A stretch of DNA of 64,000 nucleotides from JAJXZJ01 sp050012855 (GTDB taxonomy: Bacteria; Verrucomicrobiota; Verrucomicrobiia; Limisphaerales; J093). Positions 8,550 through 18,042 of the stretch are shown piece after piece. How positions within the stretch are numbered: position 1 is the first letter of the stretch; every line of letters begins with the position of its first letter. The stretch is from the NCBI GenBank assembly GCA_050012855.1, contig JBEKGJ010000015.1, positions 1-64,000 of the forward strand, given 5' to 3'. The notes beneath the pieces are model-generated. The model saw nothing but the letters and a program-made list of their open reading frames with translations. It ran no database searches and had not been told where the DNA came from. A program made the position numbers and the translations under genes.

Positions 8550-10205
8550 ATGCGCTTCGCAATCGCCTGCGTCGCGAGGCTGCTGGCGCCGTTGCTCCTG
8601 TTGGCGTTGTCCGTTGACATGCAAGCGCAATACCATTACACGACCAACCACGTCATCACCATCACCGACGTCATCACGATCACCGACTACACCGGTCCCG
8701 GCGGTGACGTGACCATCCCCCCCACGATCGGTGGCCTGCCGGTCACCAGCATCGCAAGCAAGGCGTTCTTGAACTGCACCAACCTGACCAGCGTCACGAT
8801 TCCCGACGGCGTCACCAGCATCGGGAGCGGGGTTGACGACTGGTGTGACCCGGGGGCGTTCCAGGGCTGCACCAGCCTGACCAACGTCTCGATTCCCAAC
8901 AGTGTCACCAACCTCGGGGGCAATACGTTCGAGGGCTGTAGAAGCCTGACCACTGTCACGATCCCCAACAGCGTCACCAGCCTCGGGTACTATTCGTTTT
9001 GCGGCTGCACCAGCCTGACCAGCGTCACGATCCCGAACAGCGTCACCAGAATCTGGGGCGGGGCGTTCCAAGGCTGCACCAGTCTGACCAACGTCACGAT
9101 TCCCAACAGCGTCACCAACATCGGGGAAGATGCATTCAGTGAATCCACCCGCCTGTCCAGTGTCACGATCGGCAACAGCGTTACGAGCCTCGGGGAACAG
9201 GTCTTCTACGACTGCACCAGCCTGACCAACGTCACGATCGGCAACAGCGTTACCAACATCGGTTACGGTGCGTTCATGTCCTGTACCAGCCTGAAGGCGA
9301 TCACGCTCCCCAACAGTGTCACCAACCTCGGGGACCAGGCGTTCTACAACTGCGCCCGTCTGACCAACGTCATGATCGGCAACCGCGTCACCAACATCGG
9401 GAACCAGGCGTTCTACAACTGCGCACGTCTGACCAGCGTCACGATTCCCGACAGCGTCGCCAGCCTCGGGGATTTTGCGTTCGAAGGCTGCATCAGCCTG
9501 ACCAACGTGACGATCGGCAACGGCGTCGCCGGCATCGGGAACTATGCGTTCGAAGGCTGCACCAGCCTGACCGACGTCACGATTCCCAACAGTGTCACCA
9601 ACCTCGGGAACAATGCGTTCGATGGCTGCGGGAGCCTGAGCAGCGTCACGATTTCCAACGGCGTCACTAGCATTGGATACTATGCCTTTTGCGAGTGCAC
9701 CAGCCTGAGCAGCGTCACGATCCCCAACAGCGTCACCATCATTGGGGACAGTGCATTCTTGGAGTGCTCCAGCCTGATCAACGTCACGATCGGCAACAGC
9801 GTCACCAACATCGGAAACTATGCATTCGCTGATTGCGGTAGCCTGGCGGGTGTCTATTTTCAAGGGAACGCCCCCAGCCTTGGGCGATTTGTGTTCCAGT
9901 CGGACCCCAACTCAGTCTATGTCTATTACTTGCCGGGCACCACCGGCTGGGGTTCGACGTTCGGTGGCCTGCCAACGGTGTTGTGGAACCCGCAGGCCCA
10001 GAATCCCGTCGTGCGGGCGAATCAGTTCGGCTTCACCATCGCCGGGACAACCAACCTGACGGTCGTTGTGGAAGCCTGCACGAACCTGGTCAATCCGATC
10101 TGGTCACCGGTGGGAACCAATACACTGGTTGGCGGGTCGTCGAATTTCAGCGATTCCCAGTGGACGAACGATCCCGCCCGTTTCTATCGCCTCCGCTCGC
10201 CGTGA
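8550..10205 (+). CDS. BspA-type leucine-rich-repeat surface protein
   Basis: This 551-residue exported protein has a signal peptide (LLAPLLLLALSVDMQAQ) followed by about 16 tandem 23-residue LRR_5 units of the type CTSLTNVTIPNSVTNIG plus a six-residue turn. Such repeats form a curved solenoid used for adhesion or binding. After the repeats comes a C-terminal region ending NDPARFYRLRSP, a tail found on many exported Verrucomicrobia proteins. ATG 8550 was preferred over the ATGs at 8466 and 8500 because GGAG lies nine bases before it and the signal peptide starts there. The repeat DNA is very alike from unit to unit, so length variation by recombination is likely. Confidence 0.92.
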   Translation: MRFAIACVARLLAPLLLLALSVDMQAQYHYTTNHVITITDVITITDYTGPGGDVTIPPTIGGLPVTSIASKAFLNCTNLTSVTIPDGVTSIGSGVDDWCDPGAFQGCTSLTNVSIPNSVTNLGGNTFEGCRSLTTVTIPNSVTSLGYYSFCGCTSLTSVTIPNSVTRIWGGAFQGCTSLTNVTIPNSVTNIGEDAFSESTRLSSVTIGNSVTSLGEQVFYDCTSLTNVTIGNSVTNIGYGAFMSCTSLKAITLPNSVTNLGDQAFYNCARLTNVMIGNRVTNIGNQAFYNCARLTSVTIPDSVASLGDFAFEGCISLTNVTIGNGVAGIGNYAFEGCTSLTDVTIPNSVTNLGNNAFDGCGSLSSVTISNGVTSIGYYAFCECTSLSSVTIPNSVTIIGDSAFLECSSLINVTIGNSVTNIGNYAFADCGSLAGVYFQGNAPSLGRFVFQSDPNSVYVYYLPGTTGWGSTFGGLPTVLWNPQAQNPVVRANQFGFTIAGTTNLTVVVEACTNLVNPIWSPVGTNTLVGGSSNFSDSQWTNDPARFYRLRSP

Positions 10206-10492
10206 CGCGGGGGGCGGCCAGCGGGAGGCGGAAGTTCGATCGGGTTCGGCTGTGAAGACGGGACGCCTTGGCAGCCCGCCTGAACCCGAACCGCGCGCGA
10301 CCGGACGCACGCCCGATCATTTCAACACCCAGCCAGACACACTGGATTCTGGTTTACATTGAGCGCAGCATCAACGAAAACGTGATGACCGACGCGACCT
10401 GGCTGCTGAGCGATTCGCCGAAGACATCCGGCGACAACGGCTGGCGCGGCAGCGCCGACTGAGACAAAGGGCCGGCACGGTCTGAACCAAGA

Positions 10493-11878
10493 ATGCATTC
10501 TATGAACAACGACGAACTCTTCAAGGTTAACCGACGGCGGTTTCTCAGTGGCGCCAGCGCCGGCGTGGTGTTGTTTCACCTTCTCCCGGGTCGGGTGTTG
10601 CGGGGAGCCGAGCGCATCGCCGCCAATGACAAGCTCAATGTGGCCGGCATCGGCATCGGCAGCCAGGGGGGAAGCGACGTTGATGCGGTGGCCGGCGAAG
10701 GCCAGAACCTGGTCGCCCTTTGCGACGTGGACGACAACTACGCCGCCAAGAAATTCGCGCAATACCCCAAGGCCCGGCGGTTCAAGGATTTTCGCGTCAT
10801 GCTCGACCAGATGCACAAGGAGATTGATGCCGTGGTCATCGGCACGCCCGATCACGCTCATGCGGTCATTGCCATGGAAGCGATGAAGCACGGCAAACAC
10901 GTTTACTGCGAGAAACCCCTGGCCCACACCGTCCAGGAAGTCCGCGCCCTCATGGCGGCCGCCAACAAGTACAAAGTGGTGACCCAGCTCGGCAACCAAG
11001 GGCATTCCAGCGGCTCGATCCGCCAGCTCTGCGAATGGGTCTGGGCGGGTGCCATCGGCCAGGTGCATACCGTCCACGCCGGCTGCGACGCGTTTCGGGA
11101 AGTGTATTGCCAGATCCGGAACCTGGACAAGCTCGACCAGACCTATGAGGTGCCCAAAGGCCTGGACTACGATCTCTGGATCGGCCCGGTCCCGTTCCGG
11201 CCCTACACGCCCTTCTGGGTTCCGTGGAACTGGCGCGGCTGGCTGCCGTTCGGCACGGGGACGATTGGCGACTGGTTCTGTCACGTGATTGACCCGACGT
11301 TCTGGGCGCTGCATCTGGATGCGCCGTCCACCGTTCAGGCGGAGGTCACCGGTTATGATCCGGCGAAACAGGGTTTGACCTATCCTCCGGCCTCAATGAT
11401 CACCTTCGAGTTTCCGGCGCGGCAGGAACGCGGACCGGTCAAAATCGTCTGGCACGACGGCCTGAACCGGATTCCCAAGCCCCCGGGTTTCGCGGCCGAC
11501 GAGCAAGTGCCGGGCACAGGGGCAATCCTCTTTGGCGACAAGGGGATGATCATGCACGGCTCGCATGGTGGCGGCGGCTGTCGTCTGCTGCCGGACAATC
11601 TCATGGAGCAGTATTCCGGCAAACATGCGCCGGCCGAAAAGGTGCCGCGCGTCAAGAACCATGCCTGGGACTGGATCGAAGCGATTCGCACCGGCCGCCA
11701 GGCTGGTTCCAATTTCGGCTACGGCGGTCCGCTGACGCAGGCTGCGTTGCTCGGGGCCATCGCCATCCGCTTCCCCGGCCAAACGCTCACATGGGACGAT
11801 AAGAAGGCGCGATTCACCAACCATGTTGCCGCCAACGCTTACATCCATCCTGCGTATCGCAAGGGGTGGAGCCTCTGA
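10493..11878 (+). CDS. Tat-exported Gfo/Idh/MocA oxidoreductase
   Basis: This 461-residue oxidoreductase has the twin-arginine motif NRRRFLSGAS, a dinucleotide-binding fold (VAGIGIGSQGG), VVIGTPDHAHA and the classic active-site motif VYCEKPLAHT. The C-terminal half carries the tryptophan-rich PFWVPWNWRGWLPFG segment typical of the exported Verrucomicrobia/Planctomycetes group, then HVIDPTFWALHL. Two ATGs (10493, 10502) are possible starts. It stands alone between the LRR gene and the sulfatase. It probably oxidises a sugar or sugar acid released outside the cytoplasm. Confidence 0.9.
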   Translation: MHSMNNDELFKVNRRRFLSGASAGVVLFHLLPGRVLRGAERIAANDKLNVAGIGIGSQGGSDVDAVAGEGQNLVALCDVDDNYAAKKFAQYPKARRFKDFRVMLDQMHKEIDAVVIGTPDHAHAVIAMEAMKHGKHVYCEKPLAHTVQEVRALMAAANKYKVVTQLGNQGHSSGSIRQLCEWVWAGAIGQVHTVHAGCDAFREVYCQIRNLDKLDQTYEVPKGLDYDLWIGPVPFRPYTPFWVPWNWRGWLPFGTGTIGDWFCHVIDPTFWALHLDAPSTVQAEVTGYDPAKQGLTYPPASMITFEFPARQERGPVKIVWHDGLNRIPKPPGFAADEQVPGTGAILFGDKGMIMHGSHGGGGCRLLPDNLMEQYSGKHAPAEKVPRVKNHAWDWIEAIRTGRQAGSNFGYGGPLTQAALLGAIAIRFPGQTLTWDDKKARFTNHVAANAYIHPAYRKGWSL

Positions 11879-12156
11879 GGCGCGGAGCCTCTTGCGGCCG
11901 GGCACCCGACTGGCGGGGCAGAAGCACGAATGGGAAGCCTGTTCATGGCTCGAGGGTTTGTGCTTCCGATCGCGGTCGGTCGGCTGCTCAGTGGCAACCG
12001 AGCTCTGGCCACGCTACCATCTCCGGTTACGCCGGCGGCCGAACCTTCGATTTCTCATGACCGACCACTCCAAGGAGGCGAATGACGGATGAACTGCGTG
12101 CGCTGCTGTCTGGTTGGGAAAGGGATGAAGCTGCGTGCAAACGGAGGAATGATCGA

Positions 12157-13824
12157 ATGAAACCAATCCCCAACTTCCGCGGCGCCTCCGGCCTGGCCTT
12201 GCTCGCCGGGCTGTGGCTGGTTCCCCTGTTGGCACTTCACGCCGCCGAGGCCGCGAAACCGAACATCATGATCATCCTCGCTGACGACATGGGTTTCTCG
12301 GACGCGTCGTGCTACGGCGGGGAGATCGCCACGCCGAACCTCGATGCGCTGGCCAGGGACGGTTTGCGGTTTACGCAGTTCTACAACACGACGCGGTGCT
12401 GGCCTTCGCGCGCGGCGATGCTCACGGGCTATTACGCCCAGGCGGTGCGTCGCGACACCGTTCCCGGCGTCAAGAGCGGGGTCGGGGGCACGCGCCCTTC
12501 CTGGGCGAAACTGCTTCCCGAGATGCTTAAACCACTCGGCTATCGCTCGTATCATTCTGGCAAATGGCATGTGGACGGCAAGCCAATGCAGAATGGATTC
12601 GACCACTCCTACAGCCTCAATGACCACGACCGTTATTTCGCCCCACGAGAGCACACCGAGGACGATGTTCCGCTCCCGGCCGTGGCGGTGGACAGCGGCT
12701 ATTATGCAACCACCGCGATCGCCGACCACGCCATCAAGTGCCTGAAGGAACATGCGGAGAAGCATGCCGCCCAGCCGTTCTTTGCGTTTCTGGCGTTCAC
12801 CGCGCCACATTTCCCGTTGCAAGCGCCGGCGGAGGACATCGCACGGTATCGCGGCCGTTATCTCGCTGGCTGGGACGCCCTGCGCGAGGAACGATGGCAG
12901 CGCATGCACACCATGGGAATCGGCGGCAGCGCCTTGTCCGCGATCGAACGTGACCTCGGCCCGCCCTATGCCTTTCCCGAGGCCATCAAACAGCTTGGAC
13001 CGAATGAGGTGAACCGGCCGCTGCCGTGGAGCAACCTGAGCGCGGCGCAGCATGAGTTTCAGGCGGGCAAGATGGCCGTCCATGCGGCCATGGTGGACCG
13101 AATGGACCGCGAGATCGGCCGCGTGCTGGCGCAGCTTCGCGCAATGGGGGCGCTGGACAACACGCTGATCCTGTTCCTCTCCGACAACGGCGCGAGCGCC
13201 GAGATGATGGTGCGCGGCGATGGCCACAACCCCGAGGCCGACTACGGCAGCAGCGCGACCTTCCTCAGCCTCGGGCCGGGCTGGTCGAGCCTGGCGAACA
13301 CCCCGTTCCGTCGCCACAAAACGTGGGTTCACGAGGGCGGAATCTCCACCCCGCTGATCGTGCACTGGCCACGCGGCATTGCCGCGCGCGGCGAACTGCG
13401 GCACACACCCGGGCACGTCATTGACCTCGTGCCCACGATTCTCGAGGTCGCTGGTGGCAGGCCGTTCACGACCTGGGAGGGCCAGCCCGTACCGCCCGCC
13501 CCCGGGCGAAGCCTGGTGCCAGCTTTTGCGAAGGACGGCACGGTGACCCATGATTGGCTGTGGTGGAGACACGAGGGCAATCGCGCCCTGCGCGTCGGCG
13601 ATTGGAAAATCGTCGCCGCCGGGGAAGACAGCCCGTGGGAACTCTACGACCTCGGCACGGATCGCGCGGAATCCCGAAACCTCGCGGCCGAAAAGCCCGA
13701 GAAGGTGCGCGAAATGGCGGAGCTTTGGTCCCGGCAAACCGAGGAAAACAACGCGCTCGCCAGTTCCACCTCGACGGCGAAGAGGGCAGAGTCGCCTCGG
13801 GCACCGTTTTCAGAAACACGGTGA
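12157..13824 (+). CDS. Secreted arylsulfatase (formylglycine type)
   Basis: This 555-residue sulfatase of the alkaline-phosphatase-like fold removes sulfate esters from polysaccharides. The first part is a signal peptide (GLALLAGLWLVPLLALHAAEA). Metal ligands lie in ILADDMGFSD, and the cysteine converted to formylglycine is C81 in CWPSRAAMLTG. Further metal ligands are in LFLSDNGAS. GGAGGA at 12143-12148 fixes the ATG at 12157. Maturation needs a formylglycine-generating enzyme or anSME, not seen here. The last 20 residues (STSTAKRAESPRAPFSETR) look non-native because they run across a fragment of another gene. Confidence 0.92.
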   Translation: MKPIPNFRGASGLALLAGLWLVPLLALHAAEAAKPNIMIILADDMGFSDASCYGGEIATPNLDALARDGLRFTQFYNTTRCWPSRAAMLTGYYAQAVRRDTVPGVKSGVGGTRPSWAKLLPEMLKPLGYRSYHSGKWHVDGKPMQNGFDHSYSLNDHDRYFAPREHTEDDVPLPAVAVDSGYYATTAIADHAIKCLKEHAEKHAAQPFFAFLAFTAPHFPLQAPAEDIARYRGRYLAGWDALREERWQRMHTMGIGGSALSAIERDLGPPYAFPEAIKQLGPNEVNRPLPWSNLSAAQHEFQAGKMAVHAAMVDRMDREIGRVLAQLRAMGALDNTLILFLSDNGASAEMMVRGDGHNPEADYGSSATFLSLGPGWSSLANTPFRRHKTWVHEGGISTPLIVHWPRGIAARGELRHTPGHVIDLVPTILEVAGGRPFTTWEGQPVPPAPGRSLVPAFAKDGTVTHDWLWWRHEGNRALRVGDWKIVAAGEDSPWELYDLGTDRAESRNLAAEKPEKVREMAELWSRQTEENNALASSTSTAKRAESPRAPFSETR

Positions 13825-13883
13825 CGCTCAAACTGACCGCCGCCTCAACCGCGCGCAAACTCACCTATCTCGATGAGAGCGCA
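13764..13883 (+). pseudogene. 3'-end fragment of an unidentified gene
   Basis: In the third plus frame, bases 13764-13883 read FHLDGEEGRVASG, then TLKLTAASTARKLTYLDESA. This sounds like the beta-rich C-terminus of an exported carbohydrate-active protein (sialate O-acetylesterase-like ends are similar). There is no start and the rest is missing. The sulfatase frame ends inside it and the GH2 frame on the other strand begins its last codons in it, so both neighbours have abnormal ends here. Confidence 0.4.
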
Positions 13884-16341
13884 ACGAAGCGTTCGCGGCG
13901 GGCAACCCGGCGCTCGCCGCGCTCAGATGGATGGCGCCCCCTTGGCCTTCGCTGGCGCGCACGATCAGCATTGCCTTGCCGTAGAAGAGCGTGACGTGGT
14001 CCGCCACGAACTCGCCCGGAAAATGATGATCGCCATTGCCCACGCCCGCGATGTTGGCGGGGCCTTCCAGGCTGAATCTCACGTCGTTCATTGCCAGCGG
14101 ACAGAGGTTGCCGTCCTTGTCCAGGGCTTCGACCAGGACGAAGGAAAGATCGTCGCCGTCCGCCGCAAGCGATGTGCGGTCAGGCGTGAGGCGGAGTTTC
14201 GCCGGTTCGCCCGCGGTGCGCATGATGGCGCTGCCAAGCTGGCGACCGTTCTGGTAGGCGATCGCCTTCAGCTCGCCCGGTTCGTAGGGGACATCAAGCC
14301 AGCGCAGGGCGTAGCGGTCGCGGACCACCTCCGCCTGCGGATTCTTGGCGCGCCGGCCGAGGGATTTGCCGTTGAGGAACAGTTCGGCCGAATCGCCGCC
14401 GGTATAGACATAGACCGGCACGTTCTTGCCCGCGCGCTCCGGCCAGTTCCAGTGCGGCAGGATGTGGACGGTCTTCTTTTGCGGCGCCCAATAACTGCGG
14501 TAGAGATAGAAGCGGTCCTTGGGAATGCCCACCAGGTCCACGATACCGAAGGAACTGATGCGCGATTCCTCCTCCTTCGTCAGCTTGCGCTTTGCGAAAT
14601 GGCCCCAACCTTCCGCGATGAAAGGCACCGCCTCGCCGATGTAATCGAAGCCCGTCCAAACAAACTCGCCCGCCACGAAACGGTCCTTTTCCAAGAGCGC
14701 GAACTCAACGTCCGCGGGGTCCGAGTACCAGGCGGAGTTGTGGTCGTAGGAACTGATGCGGGCGGTCGCCGGGTAATCGTCCTTGCTGGCGGGCATCGGA
14801 AAGTCGTCGAAGTAACCGCGCGTGCTGTAGGCCGAGGCCGATTCGCTGTAAACGATCGGAAGATTCGGCCACCGCGCGCGGGAAATGGCGTAACGCCGGG
14901 CGTAGTTCCAGCCGGCCACATCCAGCGCGGCGGGGAGCTGGGACTTGGCGGACTCCGGCACGCACTGGGCCAGACCGACCGGGCGCGTCGTGTCGAGCGC
15001 CTTGACGAAACCCACCATGGTCTTTAGCAGGCCGGGCGCATCCGGATATTTGAGGCCTTCGAGATCCCAGATTTCGTTGCCCACGCTCCACACCACCACG
15101 CAGGGATGGTTCCGGTCGCGGCGGATGAAGTTAGTGAACTGCTTCTTGCCGTGTTCCGGGATGGAACCCCCCTTGGGCAGCGTGGCCGTGCCGTCCCATT
15201 TGTCGAACGCCTCGTCCCACACCACGAGGCCCAGGCGGTCGCACAGGTCGAGCAACTCGGGCGCGGGCGGATTGTGGCTGGTGCGGACGGCGTTCACGCC
15301 CATGTCCTGCATGATCCGCAATTCACGCTCCATCGCGCGGACATTGAACGCCATGCCCAGCGGGCCGAGATCCGAATGCAGGCAGACCCCGTGCAGTTGC
15401 ACCCGCCGGCCATTGAGGTGGAACCCGTCGTTCGCCGTGAACGCGAACGTGCGGATGCCGAACGGCGTTTGGGTCGCATCCACGAGTTTCCCGGCGACGA
15501 AGACGCGCGTGACAGCGGTGTAAAGGCGCGGAGTTGCGATGTCCCAGACCTGGGGCTGGGCGATGGTGAGCGTGGCCACCCCGGGCTGCGAACCTTGGGC
15601 CGGCACCTCGAAGCTCATCCGCCGTCTGGCAACTGGCCGGCCTTTCGGATCGAGCAGGACGGTTTCCACCTCCGGCTCAATGGCCGCGGCGGTGTGGTTT
15701 TCGACGGTGGTTTCCACGCGAATGGTGGCGGCGGTGGACGTGACGTCCGGCGTGGTGACGAACGTCCCCCAGTGCGCGACCTGCACCGGCTCGTTCACGA
15801 CCAGTTGCACTTTGCGGTAGATTCCCGCGCCCGGATACCAGCGCGAATCGTGTTGGCGCGTGTCCACGTGGACGGAGACGACATTCGTCCGGCCGGCCCG
15901 CACGAAGTCGGTCGCATCCACGCGAAACGACATGTAGCCGTAATCCCACCCGCCGGCCTTCCGGCCGTTCACATAGACGGTCGGCATGGCCATCACACCG
16001 TCGAAGTCAAGATACACGCGCCGGCCGGCGTCGGCGGCGGGGAGCGCGAACGATTTGCGATACCAGCCCTCGCCGCGCCACGGCAGCTTGCCGGTGTTCG
16101 CATCGCCTTGCGGCTGCCGGGGTCCGGCAATGGCCCAGTCGTGCGGCAGACGAACCGGCTGCCAGGCGGTGTCGTTGAAATTGACCGTCTCGGCGCCAAC
16201 TTGTGAACCTAACGCGAACCGCCAGTCGCGGTTGAAGTTCTCGACGCGACGTCCACCCGCGTCCGCCGCGAGCGCCGCGCCGACGCAGGCGAGCAGAGCG
16301 AACCAGGCGGACCGGAATCCAGATGTTGAATGTCGTTTCAT
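13861..16341 (-). CDS. Exported glycoside hydrolase family 2 (beta-galactosidase type)
   Basis: This 826-residue enzyme has a signal peptide (SAWFALLACVGAALAA), then the jelly-roll sugar-binding domain (LPHDWAIAGP, WYPGAGIYRKVQL), an immunoglobulin-like domain, and the TIM barrel (GVCLHSDLGPLGMAF, MGVNAVRTSHNPPAPELLD). The acid/base Glu is in VWSVGNEIWD and the nucleophile Glu in IVYSESASAYS. A C-terminal DUF4982-like region and a late Ig-like domain (EALDKDGNLCPLA) follow. The start at 16341 gives the signal peptide directly. It is convergent with the sulfatase, 36 bases apart, which suits joint attack on a sulfated galactan-like glycan. Final residues LRSHRDR read through foreign sequence. 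Confidence 0.92.
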   Translation of the reverse strand: MKRHSTSGFRSAWFALLACVGAALAADAGGRRVENFNRDWRFALGSQVGAETVNFNDTAWQPVRLPHDWAIAGPRQPQGDANTGKLPWRGEGWYRKSFALPAADAGRRVYLDFDGVMAMPTVYVNGRKAGGWDYGYMSFRVDATDFVRAGRTNVVSVHVDTRQHDSRWYPGAGIYRKVQLVVNEPVQVAHWGTFVTTPDVTSTAATIRVETTVENHTAAAIEPEVETVLLDPKGRPVARRRMSFEVPAQGSQPGVATLTIAQPQVWDIATPRLYTAVTRVFVAGKLVDATQTPFGIRTFAFTANDGFHLNGRRVQLHGVCLHSDLGPLGMAFNVRAMERELRIMQDMGVNAVRTSHNPPAPELLDLCDRLGLVVWDEAFDKWDGTATLPKGGSIPEHGKKQFTNFIRRDRNHPCVVVWSVGNEIWDLEGLKYPDAPGLLKTMVGFVKALDTTRPVGLAQCVPESAKSQLPAALDVAGWNYARRYAISRARWPNLPIVYSESASAYSTRGYFDDFPMPASKDDYPATARISSYDHNSAWYSDPADVEFALLEKDRFVAGEFVWTGFDYIGEAVPFIAEGWGHFAKRKLTKEEESRISSFGIVDLVGIPKDRFYLYRSYWAPQKKTVHILPHWNWPERAGKNVPVYVYTGGDSAELFLNGKSLGRRAKNPQAEVVRDRYALRWLDVPYEPGELKAIAYQNGRQLGSAIMRTAGEPAKLRLTPDRTSLAADGDDLSFVLVEALDKDGNLCPLAMNDVRFSLEGPANIAGVGNGDHHFPGEFVADHVTLFYGKAMLIVRASEGQGGAIHLSAASAGLPAANASLRSHRDR

Positions 16342-16584
16342 GGTGCTGAGTGCTGATCGCGGGAGATTCCCCCGGCCCGGCCGGGGCGGGCAACAAAAAT
16401 GCACTTTCCTTAAAGAGCGCGATTCCGCCCGGCCGGCCCGTGAGTGCGCGGGTCAGCACGTCACGGAACGGCGTGTTCACGAACCACGAACGAGCGGAGG
16501 CAGCGTCCTGGTTTGGTGGGGCGCTGACGAGCCGCCGGTACAACAAGCCGGCTCGCGATCCGGTTCGCTTCCACTTCTCAAGGC

Positions 16585-16986
16585 TTACTTCGGTTCGATG
16601 ACCTTCAGACCCGGCACGCAATCGAAGTGCCGTTTGTTGAACGTCGCCACTTCACTGCCGCGCTGCAGGGCCGTGGCGGCCACAATGACATCGTAGGAGC
16701 CGATCATCTTTCCAGCCGCTTCCAGTTTGGCCCAAATCCGGGCATGCTCAAGAGCGGTCTGTTCGGTGTAGGGAATGATGGGCAACGGAGCCAGCACCGC
16801 CTGCAGGTATTGCAGGCGCCGGGCTTTGTGTGCGCCGGTAGCCCGTTCCACTCCGTGCCAGAGTTCGGCCACCGTGATGGCGGCCACCTCGAACAGTTCA
16901 TTGGGCCGGCTCGACAGCCAGCCCTTCAGATCGAAGGTCCCCTTTTCGCCCCGGATGATGACATCCGCATCGAGGACTATTGCCAT
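16585..16986 (-). CDS. PIN-domain toxin, VapC family
   Basis: This 133-residue ribonuclease toxin has the acidic PIN residues in VLDADVII (D), VAELWHGVERA (E) and IGSYDVIVAATAL (D), with the final acidic region near HFDCVPGL. VapC proteins cleave tRNA or rRNA when released from their antitoxin. The start overlaps the end of the Phd-like antitoxin gene by ten bases, the usual coupled arrangement. The length is normal and all motifs are kept, so it is probably functional. Confidence 0.9.
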   Translation of the reverse strand: MAIVLDADVIIRGEKGTFDLKGWLSSRPNELFEVAAITVAELWHGVERATGAHKARRLQYLQAVLAPLPIIPYTEQTALEHARIWAKLEAAGKMIGSYDVIVAATALQRGSEVATFNKRHFDCVPGLKVIEPK

Positions 16987-17249
16987 GGGTCGGTCGGAGC
17001 TTGAAGGGTTTCGCGGGCGGTTCGCAACTCACCGTGCCAGTCACGAGCCTCTTCAACCGACAGCTCGGTCCTGCCCAGGGCGTCCGCCAAAGCGCGTCCC
17101 GTGCAGCGCTTTTCGCCGTCCGGCTCGATCCGGGCGAAGGGTCGGCCGTTCTTCAGCAGCACAAAAGACGTGTTTTGGTAGTGGGCACGGTTGACGCAGT
17201 CGGCGAAGTTGCGGGCCGCTTCCGTAACCGTAATCGTCGTCTCTTTCAT
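16977..17249 (-). CDS. Phd/YefM-type antitoxin partner of the PIN toxin
   Basis: This 90-residue antitoxin has the Phd/YefM fold at its N-terminus (ITVTEAARNFADCVNRA, then FVLLKNGRPFARIEP), which dimerises and binds operator DNA. The C-terminal half (LADALGRTELSVEEARDW) should wrap the toxin. The ATG at 17249 lies directly against a 23-bp palindrome, so no Shine-Dalgarno sequence precedes it. Transcription is probably leaderless or nearly so, and repressed by the complex on that palindrome. Confidence 0.85.
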   Translation of the reverse strand: MKETTITVTEAARNFADCVNRAHYQNTSFVLLKNGRPFARIEPDGEKRCTGRALADALGRTELSVEEARDWHGELRTARETLQAPTDPWQ

Positions 17250-17271
17250 AAAATCAGATTATCAGATTTTA
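17249..17271. promoter_or_regulatory. Near-perfect palindrome: likely toxin-antitoxin operator
   Basis: The arms TAAAATC and GATTTTA flank AGATTATCA; 20 of 23 positions are symmetric. It contains GATAAT on the minus strand, a plausible -10, with TTGACG at 17278-17283 as a possible -35 although the spacer is short (14 bases). It touches the antitoxin start codon. Autoregulation by the antitoxin/toxin complex is inferred from family behaviour. Confidence 0.6.
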
Positions 17272-17466
17272 CGGATTCGTCAAGCAGCGAAGACGGCGCG
17301 CGGAGCGCCGTTGAAGTGGCCGTTCATGATGACCTGCCCGCCTATCGGAAACCGAATTCGGACACTACCCGATCGGAAGCAAACTTGACGGAGACGGCTG
17401 TTCCGCCCATTGTCTGTTCGGGCTCCGCGGGCGAGTCATGCGCCGGGGGGCCAACACACCCATCCC

Positions 17467-17964
17467 ATGATCGCCAAAACGCCCCGCGACAGCCATGTGG
17501 AGAGCCGCCATCTCGTCATGCCGCACCAGGCCAACCCGGCCGGAATCGCCTTCGGCGGCGAAATCCTGTCGCTGATTGACATGGCGGCGGGCATGGTCGC
17601 GCAGCGGCATTGCGGGCACGAGGTGGTCACCGTCGGGATTGACCAGATTTCCTTTTTGGCGCCGATCTACATCGGCGACCACGTGGTGCTGAAGGCTTCG
17701 GTCAATTACGTTGGCTACACTTCGATGGAAGTCGGCGTCCTGGTGACGAAGGAGAATCCGCACACGGGCGAGACTGTCCGCGCCACGACCGCCTATCTCA
17801 CCTTGGTGGGGATTGACGCGAACAAACGGCCGACGCCCATCCCGCCGTTGCGGCCGGAGACGCCCGACGAACTCCGTCGTCATGAGAACGCAAGGCTGCG
17901 GGTCGAGGCCCGTCGCGCCCTGGTGCAGAAACTCCGCGCCCGCGCCATTCAGCCCCCCGTCTGA
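17467..17964 (+). CDS. Hotdog-fold acyl-CoA thioesterase
   Basis: This 165-residue enzyme belongs to the YciA/BACH acyl-CoA hydrolase group: HLVMPHQANPAGIAFGGEIL followed by the long hotdog helix LIDMAAGMVAQRHC, with GFTS-like packing replaced by VGYTSMEVGV. It hydrolyses acyl-CoA to free acid and CoA in the cytoplasm, typically as a hexamer. The conserved Asn and Asp-containing helix are in place. ATG 17467 is chosen since the open frame before it has no similarity to the family. It stands alone, upstream of an unrelated oxidoreductase. Confidence 0.88.
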   Translation: MIAKTPRDSHVESRHLVMPHQANPAGIAFGGEILSLIDMAAGMVAQRHCGHEVVTVGIDQISFLAPIYIGDHVVLKASVNYVGYTSMEVGVLVTKENPHTGETVRATTAYLTLVGIDANKRPTPIPPLRPETPDELRRHENARLRVEARRALVQKLRARAIQPPV

Positions 17965-18042
17965 GGTGGCCTGCACCGGGCCGCAACGCAACTGGCGGCT
18001 TGAATCCCTATGCGGCTGGCGTAGAAATGCCGGCATCCGCTT

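Noticed and set aside
8481..9863. 460-codon open frame on the minus strand with repeats like VGDAVGNRD
   Set aside because: It is the antisense of the LRR repeats; the 69-bp period keeps one reverse frame open. No start signal or family similarity.
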